The translations under genes and the position numbers were made by a program. DNA of 45,917 nucleotides, from contig JAEEQA010000010.1 of NCBI GenBank assembly GCA_016285085.1, forward strand, positions 1 through 45,917, read 5' to 3'. This DNA comes from Bacteroidales bacterium. Its GTDB lineage: Bacteria; Bacteroidota; Bacteroidia; Bacteroidales; WCHB1-69. Of the stretch, positions 33,901-40,175 are shown piece after piece. Below the pieces are notes generated by a model. The model made no database searches. It was not told where the DNA came from and was given only the letters and a program-made list of their open reading frames with translations. The first letter of the stretch is position 1, and each line of letters begins with the position of its first letter.

Positions 33901-36900
33901 ATGAGACCCTCAGTGACCTGACTGCAGGCAAATACACCCTCCAGGTCAACGATGTCAAGGGTTGCGTGGCACACGACACCATCATCCTCACACAGCCCGA
34001 AGAATTCAACATTGCCATCAGCGGTGAAGACAGCATCTGCGCCGAAGGCAACACCGAGTTTGTGGCTACTCTTGGCGCTACCGGAAGCAACTACACCTAC
34101 CAGTGGTACAAAGGAACTACGATTAGCGATGAAACAAAGATAAGCGGGGCAACCAGCACTACCCTTTCCAGCGTATCCGAAGCCAACACTTACTACATTG
34201 TAGCAACCCAGACCAACGGCACCGAATTCAGCAGCAGCACTTGCACCCAGAACGACACGGTGAAACTGACCGTCCTGGCACTTCCCGAACTGGTGTTCTC
34301 CTACGACCCGGACGACACCATCTGCCTCTACACACCTGCCATCATCTCCGTGACCGGTGCTGACGACTATTCTTGGACTGATGGTCTCGGTTCCGACCTC
34401 GGCTCTAACGATGTCGTTGACGTTGAACCCACAGTTGGCATCCACGCGTTTGAAGTGACCGGTACTAAAATCTATGGCACAAAGAGTTGCGTTGCCACAG
34501 CGAAAGACACGGTGGTTGTTCTGCCGTTGCCGAGCGCTTCCCTCACGGTGAACGGAACTGCCGTCACTGCAAATGACTACGACCTCACTATCTGTGAAAG
34601 AGAAGTGGTTACCTTCAGCGTGCCTTCACAGAGCGGCATGACCTACACATGGAAAAAGGACAACGCTGCTATTGAAGGAGAAGAGGGCAACGAACTCGTG
34701 CTTGCCTCCGCATCAAGCAGCAACAACGGTGTTTACAATGTGGTAGTGAAGAATAGCACAACCGGCTGCGACAGCACCTCCTACACGGTGAAGCTCACTG
34801 TGAACGAGCGTCCGGATGCCTCCATCACTGCCAACCACAACAACACCACCTTCACCAGTGGAGAAGCTGTATGCGCAGAAGCAGATGTCGTGCTTAGCAT
34901 TGCTACCACCTCCAGCGACTACACCTACCAGTGGAAGAAAAACGGAAGCGCATTGGATGGAAAGACCGAGGCTTCCCTCACCCTTAGCTCCATTGCACTC
35001 TCCGATGCCGGCGAATACACCTTGTATGTGAAGAACACCACGACCAATTGCGACACCACCACCCTGCCGTTCATCCTCAAAGTGAACGCTCTGCCGGTGG
35101 TCACCCTCAGTGAAGACAACGAGCTCTCGGTCATTTGCGCCGACAGTGCCTTCCACTTCACTGTCACTTCCGACACGGTGATCAGCACCTACAACTGGAC
35201 ACGCAACGATATCTCCATCGAAGGTACAGCCACGCTCCGTGCCACCGAGTCTGGCACCTACAAAGTGGCTGTGATCGACCATAACGGATGTCAGGCCACC
35301 ACCAATGAAATGGCAGTCAAAGTGAACGCTCTGCCGGTGGTTTCCATCAATGAAGAAAATGGCAATACCGCCATCTGCGCCGACAGCGCCTTCCATTTCA
35401 CCCTCGTAAGCGACACTGCATTAGTGAGCTACAAGTGGATGCGCAACGGCGACTCCATCAACAACACAGCCGTCATCCGCGAAGCCGGTCTGGCCGCAGG
35501 TTCCCACACCTACACCGCCACCGTGGTGGACCGCAACAGCTGTAAAGTCACCACCAGCGGTTTTGCCGCCACCGTGAATGCACTGCCCATCGTCACAGTC
35601 AATGACGAGGAGATTTGCCGCAACAGCTCTGTGGTACTTGAGGCCACTGGAGCGAACACCTACGAATGGACACCGGCTGACAGTCTGAGCGGCTCCACCG
35701 GCGCTTCCGTCACCTTCTCGAGCAGAGGACAGGGTACGTTCAACATCATCGTGACCGGTACAGACCTGAACAACTGCTCTGCCTCCGACACCGCCACCAT
35801 CAAGGTGAACGACCTGCCCGGAGACGGCAACCTCGCAAATCTTGCGGACAAGGAATTCTGCAAGGGTGGAGTCAGCGGCTTCAAAGTCAGCGGCTTCAGC
35901 TCATACACATGGACCTGCGTTCCTTCAGACGGTAGCCTGAGCGCAGAAGGCGACACGGCAACCTTTACCGGCAACACTGCTGGCAACTATGTTGTCAAGG
36001 TTGAAGTGACCGATGCCAACGGCTGTAAGAGTTCCACCAGCGCCAATATAATCGTGGATACACTGCCCGTTCCGACCATCACGGTGAATGCCGACGTTTG
36101 CGTGAACGGCGACCTCGAATTCACCACCGAAGGAGACAATGTACATGATTATGTTTGGAATTTTGACGGTGAAAAAGTCGATTCCACCGGTGCCACATTG
36201 AAACTGAAATGGGATGCTGCCGGCGAAAAGACCGTCACTGTCAACTACACAGACAATAACAACTGTACGGCTGCTACCGCCACCAGCAAGACCATCACGG
36301 TTCACGCACTGCCCGTGGTTGAAATCACCGAGGGCCGCGAAACCAGCATCTGCCGTGGAAGCAGCATCACCCTGCACACTACGATGGACACGCCCGAAGC
36401 CACCGACTTCCTTTGGGACAATAACGTGGGCGATGACAATGAGGTCACTGTGACACCCGTCACCGATGACTCCACCTTCGTCGTAACCGGCAGTTACCAG
36501 CCCGTTGATGGTCTGACCTGCGCAATCACCGACACCATCACCGTGCATCTGAAAGACACCGTGAAACTGACGGTGGACATCGAATCTCAGAACAAGTGCC
36601 TCGGTCAGGCGATTGACGACATCACCGTAACTTACGAAGCCGCCACGCTGAGCTGGTTGCCGACCACCTTCACCGAAAGCCTGACAGCCACTGAAGGCAC
36701 GAATTCCGTTACAATCTCCGGCAACATCACCCACGCCGGCGAATACACCTACGAAGTGACTGCCACCAGCACGAACAACTGCGAGCTGAAGAAGAAAACC
36801 ATCACCATCACGGTAAGCGACACCAACAAGCTCTCTTCGGCTTCCAGCCTCAACCAGACCATCTGCCTGGGTACCGACATCGAAGGCATTGAACTTGACA

Positions 36901-39900
36901 CGGCCAACTGCACGCTCACCTTCTCACCAGAACTCAACACGAAGGGTCTCACCTACAACGCTACGAACGCCACCATCAACGGTACGCCCAGTGTGGCAGA
37001 AAGCTTCACCGTCACCATCACGGCCACTCCCGCCACAGACGGATGCAACGCTGCCAAGACCCTCGAGTTCACCATCAACGTGCTCGACACCAACAAGCTT
37101 GAATTTGCAGATCCGGCCACCGCAACGCAAGAGATTTGCCTTGGCGAACCCATCGCCGACATCGTGCTTGACACGGCCAACTGCACGCTTGACCTCACAG
37201 CAGTCCTTGCCATTGAAGGTTTGAGCTACAATGCAGCTTTCCACAAGATTGAAGGCACACCTGCTAATTCCGGCAGCCACACTGTCACAATCACAGCAAC
37301 GGCGACCAACCAGGTCAATTCCGATATGCCTTGCAACACTGTCATCATCCGTGAAATCACCATCAAGGTGAACGACACCGTGAAGATTGCCGCCACCGAA
37401 GGCGACGACCTCACCCGCAAGCTTTGTAAGGGCACTGACATCACCGAGGTCAAATTGTGGGCTACCAACGGCACCATCGCCCTCGGCAGCGGTTCCATTC
37501 CGACTGACCTGACATCCAGCTACCCGACAAGCGCCAATGACACCATCAAGCTGAACGGAACGATGACCATCGCCGGCACCTACAACTTCTACGTGGTGGC
37601 TACAGGTACCGCCTGCACTTCCTCCAAGGATTCAATGCTGGTTTCCATCACCGTGGACACCATCCCGTTCGTGGCCATCACCCCGGATGTGGACACCGTC
37701 TGCCCGAATGCTGACCTCCGTCATGCCACGCTGACCGCCACGGCGGGCTATGGCACCGGCTATGCATGGAGCTGCAGCACCGAAACCGCAAACAGCATCA
37801 CTGTAACTCCTGAAAACAGCCAGAACATCTACACTGTCACGGTGACGAACGGTGAGAACTGCACCGCTACTGCCAGCGACACCATCCGCCTCTACACACT
37901 GTCCGTAAGCACCATCAGCGGCGACAACGAAATCTGCTTGGGCGAAAGCACCACCCTTACGGCGGCGCCCGATGCAGAGCATACCGCTGCCAGCTACGAA
38001 TGGATCGGCATTGCCGGTGCAAACACCAACGAAGTGACGGTCAGCCCGGTTGCCGACTCCATCTTCCGTGTCAGAGTGGTGGACAACAACGGCTGCTACG
38101 ACACTGCGAAGATCACCATCACGGTAGATACGCTGCCCACCGCCACGATCACGGCCAGTGCCACGACGGTGTGTCAGGACGGTACGCTTGAACTCTCTGC
38201 CGACAATGCCGGCAGCGGTCTCACCTACCTGTGGAAAGACGGCGCCGACAGCGTGTTCAACGCCCGCGTGTTCAACTTCGTGACTGACACGAACACCACG
38301 TCCGGCATCCACAACCTCTCCGTCAAGATCACCGACGGCAACGGCTGTGCAAACACCGGCACGAAGGATGTGACCGTAAGACTTGTTCCGATTCTCTCGG
38401 AAACGCACGATAGCGTGAGATGCTATGGGGAAAGCAACGCCGCCATCGATTTGAATGTACGCTACAAAGAATTGATTGTCGTTGACAACACCTACAGCTG
38501 GACGAAGGAAGGTGACGACTCCTTCACCCGCAACACCGAAGACATCACCGGACTCCGCAAAGGCACCTATAACGTGACGGTTTCCGACGGAAACTGCTCC
38601 GCCGAAATGTCCGTCACCATTGAGCAGCCCGACACGCTGACGCTCTCCTTCGCACACGCGGTCAGCCAGCTCTGCTCCGGTACCGACAGTCTGACAGTCG
38701 TTCCGGTCGGCGGCAACGGCAGCTTCAACTATGTGTGGACCACCGACGGCACCGACGGAAGCGAGACAGCCGACTCCATCCTGCGCATCAGCAACCTCTC
38801 AGCCGGCATCCACACCTACTCGGTCACGGTGACCGACGCCGAGGGCTGCACCGCCTACACACCGGAACATGAGGTCATCAGCGACCGTATCGAAGTGGCA
38901 CACGAAATCAACCTCGGACCCGGTGAAACCTATGTACACGAAGGATACACCTATGGTTTGAGTCCTGATGATGAAGGCAAGACCTTCGAGGTTTTGGCCG
39001 GTACGCTTGGAACGGGCAACTGCGACAGTGTCTATATCTACACCGTCCACATGTATGGTATCGGAATGAACTTCACCAACAACACCTACACCATCCGTCA
39101 CTCCGGCTACTTCAACAACTACCAGTTCACCCCGACCGTCGTCTTCGACACTATCCAGACCTCAACGGATGTGGACAACGAATTCTATGCTTTTGTCACC
39201 TGCAACGCCGACTCTATCGACAACAAGCGCATTGACATGAAGTACGAGATCGTCTTCAACGACGGTGCAATCTCCGACGACAACTTCAGCGACTATGTGG
39301 AGAACCTGCGGATGATGTCCTACTATGATCACGACAGAAACTTCTACGGAATTCCGCACATTGACTCTGCTCGCGGCGAGATGCCGGGAACCACGTTCCT
39401 CTATCAGTATCCCTCCAACAGTACGGCCTACTATTTCGACTACTTCAACTTCGGTGCCTTCCGTAACATGCCGCAAAAGATTCAATTCAACTTCACACAG
39501 CCCGGTACCTACACCATCAAGTTCACTGTGGAAGAGAGAGTTGAGAGCACCGGCGGCCAAACTTGGGGATTCTACAACCCGTACGTGGTCAACGGCGCAT
39601 ACGGTCCGCTCTGGGGCGGTCGCGGTGACACCTATACCGGCAAGAAGACCATTGCCTCTCGCAACATGACCGTCATTGTGGGCGAGGCCGGCAGCACACC
39701 GAGCACGCCGATTGTCACCAACATCGACAACTACGCAAACAACACCGTGCCCACCGTCACCACCTTCCCGAACCCGGCCCGCGACCTGCTCAACCTGAAC
39801 ATCAGCGGCATGGAAGGCAACACCCGCATCACCATCACCGATGCTACGGGCAAGCTGGTACGCGTTTACGAGGAGAACCTGCTGGGCAACGATGCCACCC

Positions 39901-39998
39901 TCACCTACGACATCGCCACCTTCTCGCAAGGCATCTACTTCATCAACGTTTACAACAACGAGACGATCCTCACCAACAAGTTCATCGTCACGAAATAA
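24999..39998 (+). CDS. Giant multi-domain surface protein (adhesin-like) with SprB repeats and a T9SS sorting domain
   Basis: 4,999 residues in one uninterrupted 15,000-base frame. A signal peptide (about 1-20, ending GLYAQ) is followed by a unique domain (about 21-165). Then come a Cys-containing module (GCDSVVNVTLVV, near 500-512), Ig/PKD-like domains, and eight related domains of 86-89 residues at 778-1471. SprB-like repeats (CFG-x-NNG...TGG...Y-x-W) start near residues 381, 1664, 1745, 1838, 1925, 2001, 2771, 2850, 2928 and 4465. More Ig-like domains joined by NALPVV linkers follow, with further relatives of the eight-domain type near 3850-4220. A distinct C-terminal domain (about 4630-4900) precedes a T9SS type A sorting domain (about 4920-4999: FPNPARDLLNL to KFIVTK). 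It should be exported by the type IX system and anchored at the cell surface, for adhesion, biofilm or gliding-like functions; the ligand is unknown. Start and end are secure. Confidence 0.93.
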   Translation: MKKHLCFIFIFCLAVSGLYAQSPCVRFDMPNLYPVPGVSQNVDIFFNNAGLADNSKYALSYTIIHNGVELSDVNIDEHINTANSYITIPFYPNNSSFSGQFLSSGTGTFPTGTFEAGLNMNQLQYNFLYGKYLKTNYVRIRMTLAWRSDRTYDDDEYTLVVSLIQMSGGNNVNKKYNSSIVIGGNGATPGETILSDTITTIRTVTETIYDTICYSQIPYLLGRTTITTDTINKAGYKQPDGADFYSIIEQQVTFGKPVTGCNERIDSIATVRLYVYPELTLAKAGTGHNLTICSYANAGYVSVTPAGGKAPYTVFAYKQTGVDTYETSATGSVVIGNSNPTDTIKGLEVGTYKLVCVDAAGCEARAAADAVIVAVPQDNVYTISADKTDVFCNGGETGALDITVTRTAGEGAEPITYSWAGPDSYTSNVADITNLKAGDYTVTITDVMGCTKSETFHLAEGELISTSASVACCASELPYRYADTVFTAAGTKQVHYNSAHGCDSVVNVTLVVRENPTVDWGSTPDTLCTDATLSATVNDGMSNYTWTKDGVATADNGNTADFTWAASGAKTISVNFTETITDNGLTTNCRVVSDTVLNIDVRPLPNTEVTTKVGDADETSTLDITACAGQTVSLAAADGFEYVWMKVGPADGLGTNRILTFENISSNEAGKYYTILTNSTTGCTIYSDTVTITVNTPSVSLNDGTPEDICLGNSQTLTAMPTHSNDGTLYYKWNTDETTASIVVTPTSIGAKEYTVTVTDSIGNCSAKATATFAFTVKDTVRLTFHEGTNANPTICLGNSIEDIVIDSANCAPMTISPALPAGLTFANGKISGTPTVATTYNYTINAASNNGCASSDKTITGTITVNDTVKLAFHEGTNQNPSICLGNPIDDIVIDSANCNPLTISPALPAGLTFANGKISGTPTEATTYNYTITATSNNDCSAYNKTITGTITVNDTVKLTVTGDTTFSICPKTAMTDATQFTVTNGTIAQTGTLPTGITFSAENAINGTPTEVGTFRYTITANSDKACSSKTMTGTITVYDTATLTVTGTTEQTFCLGGELSDISFVITNGEYDNSGTLPAGVTFGNNKISGTPTEAGEFTYTVKVKDANDCSDFDKEQIVKITVYDTVKLTVSGDTTQTKCLGGALANITFTVTNGTGNLAWTATPAGVTSDAAGISGTPTAAGTYKYTYTATSDHSCSSKTVTGTITVNDTVKLTVSGDTTFSICPGTAMTAATQFTVTNGTIAQTGTLPTGITFSAENAINGTPTEVGTFRYTITANSNNGCSAYDKIMTGTITVYDTATLTVTGTTEQTLCLGNKLSTINFAKTNGVYANTGTLPAGVTFAGDSISGTPTEYGEFTYTVKIVSANDCSAFDKTQIVKITVNDTVQLTVSGDTTQTKCLGEALADITFSVTNGNGALVWTSIPAGVTQSATGISGTPTAAGTYKYTYTATSNYNCNPKTVTGTITVNDTVVPTISANNENEICVSASETRDTITLSTNITETGYTFAWTLDGGTAVDNTELTSSTVKAQWATAGTKNIQVAITNSTSSCVSRATASIKVNDVIPFTVAHTAGLQSGEYRICAYDKDTLTPSVESGITYTWTPNNGYLTEYNSYKQIFSHNVSAKYTYTVNGLVTTTGCQTSQTVSIIVDSVPTVNVTAVDVTCFGYNNGSLTATVTGGTGNYCYKWSDNNTNVCSQPNTHSRGNLQGETLTPGAYPATYTVTVTDIHGCTVTGEATINEPIALTVTKTQHENVDCYSGNNGILAYSATGGTQTASGNYNFKFNSNDPESATAKIYSGLYASIDTIKVTDAKGCSVTLYDTIRQPEDSLQFIHYASKDVDCHGDANGKIQFTVSGGWNPGTYSYSWKKGDNDMSFNDTINSVLTAGTYTITATDDSLCPATLTVTINEPEVLVLTATDSADIKCFGDNNGVLKVNAEGGNGSYEYKWDDHDFAAGITEKNDLTPGLHTVVVKDAKGCKDTVQVTIETPDTKLAVSHDSINPSCFGLFDGKIVVTVTGGRTPYTTSWDNESGITATERTELPKGNYYFTVVDDSLCVAHDTIRLTEPEEFHVAISGITDNRDSLCASELANYTAFLTAAEAGYTYQYQWYKDDVVMTDSTNAQITNLSNPNGEYEYKVIVTQQTTSTPCTQKDSVVLTVLEVPNVTITALNDTICFGTEAKLTASGAQAYAWTLNGVDKGSATEIAIEQAAGTDEYFVHNYVLTGTNTYGTKNCAATDDTVVIINNPYVTLTPMADQTICASTTATLAASVATKANDRLGYTWKSSKLDGSGMEDIADRTSSITVEPADTTVYYLTVTDTVGECTKVAYDTVIVNVNNPAVTLAEITFDPNDTICLGESATLTASYTALKGEISYKWSAEGTNRADTTVTPGLGENTYTVTATATIGTCFVTASKTATVVVNDTVTLTQISGPKDTAICEGQSIPNIVFNATNSTLSIEWEGGNSHGLSFDDVNGAISGTPTATVTYTLKATSNNAPQCIEKTVTHTITVSDTADFTITAKYGEICANASDTLTVTDGYTYTWDVPTGLTMTDGANEYKKAFTGTPTTSTTYTVTVTAATGSGCQTTMTKDITVDSLPRPTITANAENICLSASEANNELVMYTQTNYNDYEWNLGTDGSAANYNGQEINAKWAETGEKTVTVTVKDEKGCYGTGTKNITVKDTTTFAFTSKDGDFEICIGNIDTLTATDGLTYTWPTASELTENGNNSRIFTSNTKGVYNYNVTGVNSDGCQLTKTVTVTVDTVPAITLTPSDVLCYGESTGKITTTVTGGNDFTYAWTNSANETVTDINALPVGRYYVTVTNDYGCTATANDTIKQPDTLTIEVSAITNIACSYSGNMGSISVEAHGGKTPTYTYKLNDGDFLEITPTWTDLNNGDYTITVKDENNCTASVDTVIKRPAVLAITHDSINPTCFGETNGEITAHVTGGNEGTLTYAWSNNGSTNETLSDLTAGKYTLQVNDVKGCVAHDTIILTQPEEFNIAISGEDSICAEGNTEFVATLGATGSNYTYQWYKGTTISDETKISGATSTTLSSVSEANTYYIVATQTNGTEFSSSTCTQNDTVKLTVLALPELVFSYDPDDTICLYTPAIISVTGADDYSWTDGLGSDLGSNDVVDVEPTVGIHAFEVTGTKIYGTKSCVATAKDTVVVLPLPSASLTVNGTAVTANDYDLTICEREVVTFSVPSQSGMTYTWKKDNAAIEGEEGNELVLASASSSNNGVYNVVVKNSTTGCDSTSYTVKLTVNERPDASITANHNNTTFTSGEAVCAEADVVLSIATTSSDYTYQWKKNGSALDGKTEASLTLSSIALSDAGEYTLYVKNTTTNCDTTTLPFILKVNALPVVTLSEDNELSVICADSAFHFTVTSDTVISTYNWTRNDISIEGTATLRATESGTYKVAVIDHNGCQATTNEMAVKVNALPVVSINEENGNTAICADSAFHFTLVSDTALVSYKWMRNGDSINNTAVIREAGLAAGSHTYTATVVDRNSCKVTTSGFAATVNALPIVTVNDEEICRNSSVVLEATGANTYEWTPADSLSGSTGASVTFSSRGQGTFNIIVTGTDLNNCSASDTATIKVNDLPGDGNLANLADKEFCKGGVSGFKVSGFSSYTWTCVPSDGSLSAEGDTATFTGNTAGNYVVKVEVTDANGCKSSTSANIIVDTLPVPTITVNADVCVNGDLEFTTEGDNVHDYVWNFDGEKVDSTGATLKLKWDAAGEKTVTVNYTDNNNCTAATATSKTITVHALPVVEITEGRETSICRGSSITLHTTMDTPEATDFLWDNNVGDDNEVTVTPVTDDSTFVVTGSYQPVDGLTCAITDTITVHLKDTVKLTVDIESQNKCLGQAIDDITVTYEAATLSWLPTTFTESLTATEGTNSVTISGNITHAGEYTYEVTATSTNNCELKKKTITITVSDTNKLSSASSLNQTICLGTDIEGIELDTANCTLTFSPELNTKGLTYNATNATINGTPSVAESFTVTITATPATDGCNAAKTLEFTINVLDTNKLEFADPATATQEICLGEPIADIVLDTANCTLDLTAVLAIEGLSYNAAFHKIEGTPANSGSHTVTITATATNQVNSDMPCNTVIIREITIKVNDTVKIAATEGDDLTRKLCKGTDITEVKLWATNGTIALGSGSIPTDLTSSYPTSANDTIKLNGTMTIAGTYNFYVVATGTACTSSKDSMLVSITVDTIPFVAITPDVDTVCPNADLRHATLTATAGYGTGYAWSCSTETANSITVTPENSQNIYTVTVTNGENCTATASDTIRLYTLSVSTISGDNEICLGESTTLTAAPDAEHTAASYEWIGIAGANTNEVTVSPVADSIFRVRVVDNNGCYDTAKITITVDTLPTATITASATTVCQDGTLELSADNAGSGLTYLWKDGADSVFNARVFNFVTDTNTTSGIHNLSVKITDGNGCANTGTKDVTVRLVPILSETHDSVRCYGESNAAIDLNVRYKELIVVDNTYSWTKEGDDSFTRNTEDITGLRKGTYNVTVSDGNCSAEMSVTIEQPDTLTLSFAHAVSQLCSGTDSLTVVPVGGNGSFNYVWTTDGTDGSETADSILRISNLSAGIHTYSVTVTDAEGCTAYTPEHEVISDRIEVAHEINLGPGETYVHEGYTYGLSPDDEGKTFEVLAGTLGTGNCDSVYIYTVHMYGIGMNFTNNTYTIRHSGYFNNYQFTPTVVFDTIQTSTDVDNEFYAFVTCNADSIDNKRIDMKYEIVFNDGAISDDNFSDYVENLRMMSYYDHDRNFYGIPHIDSARGEMPGTTFLYQYPSNSTAYYFDYFNFGAFRNMPQKIQFNFTQPGTYTIKFTVEERVESTGGQTWGFYNPYVVNGAYGPLWGGRGDTYTGKKTIASRNMTVIVGEAGSTPSTPIVTNIDNYANNTVPTVTTFPNPARDLLNLNISGMEGNTRITITDATGKLVRVYEENLLGNDATLTYDIATFSQGIYFINVYNNETILTNKFIVTK
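27330..27863 (+). repeat. Two 89-residue domain repeats in the giant gene
   Basis: 27330-27596 and 27597-27863 are each exactly 267 bases. They encode closely similar domains sharing FHEGTN, ICLGN, DIVIDSANC, ISPALPAGLTFANGKISGTP and a C-terminal TITGTITV. Confidence 0.88.
27864..28634 (+). repeat. Three-domain block, copy A
   Basis: 257 residues (956-1212) made of three different Ig-like domains. Their openings contain GDTTFSICP, GTTEQTFCLG and GDTTQTKCLG. The block as a whole is repeated directly downstream. Confidence 0.88.
28635..29411 (+). repeat. Three-domain block, copy B
   Basis: 259 residues (1213-1471) with the same domain order as copy A. Long stretches are identical, for example TNGTIAQTGTLPTGITFSAE. 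This shows duplication of a whole three-domain unit and not domain-by-domain growth. Confidence 0.88.
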
Positions 39999-40018
39999 TA
40001 AACGACATTTATGACATC

Positions 40019-40051
40019 AAGGGGGCGGCGGAAACAAAGCCCCCTTTTTTT
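40019..40051 (+). terminator. Strong terminator of the giant gene
   Basis: AAGGGGGC (40019-40026) pairs with GCCCCCTT (40039-40046) around a 12-base loop and runs into seven T residues. It is 20 bases after the stop codon. Confidence 0.92.
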
Positions 40052-40080
40052 AATGTATAATTACAAAATGCACAAAACCC

Positions 40081-40110
40081 TGTAGAAACGCAAAAATTTG
40101 CGTTTCTACA
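40081..40110. repeat. Perfect 30-bp palindromic element
   Basis: TGTAGAAACGCAAA and its exact reverse complement flank a central AA. It lies between the giant gene's terminator and rnr. It resembles the short GTAGA...TCTAC palindromes dispersed in many Bacteroidota genomes. Confidence 0.8.
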
Positions 40111-40126
40111 ATGAACAAACCATACC

Positions 40127-40154
40127 GTAGAGACGTTTCATGAAACGTATCTAC
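40127..40154. repeat. Second, imperfect palindromic element
   Basis: GTAGAGACGTTTCA and TGAAACGTATCTAC pair with one mismatch. The outer GTAGA/TCTAC and inner ACG core are shared with the element 17 bases upstream, so the two are relatives. Confidence 0.75.
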
Positions 40155-40175
40155 AAAAAACATTATTGAATTATC

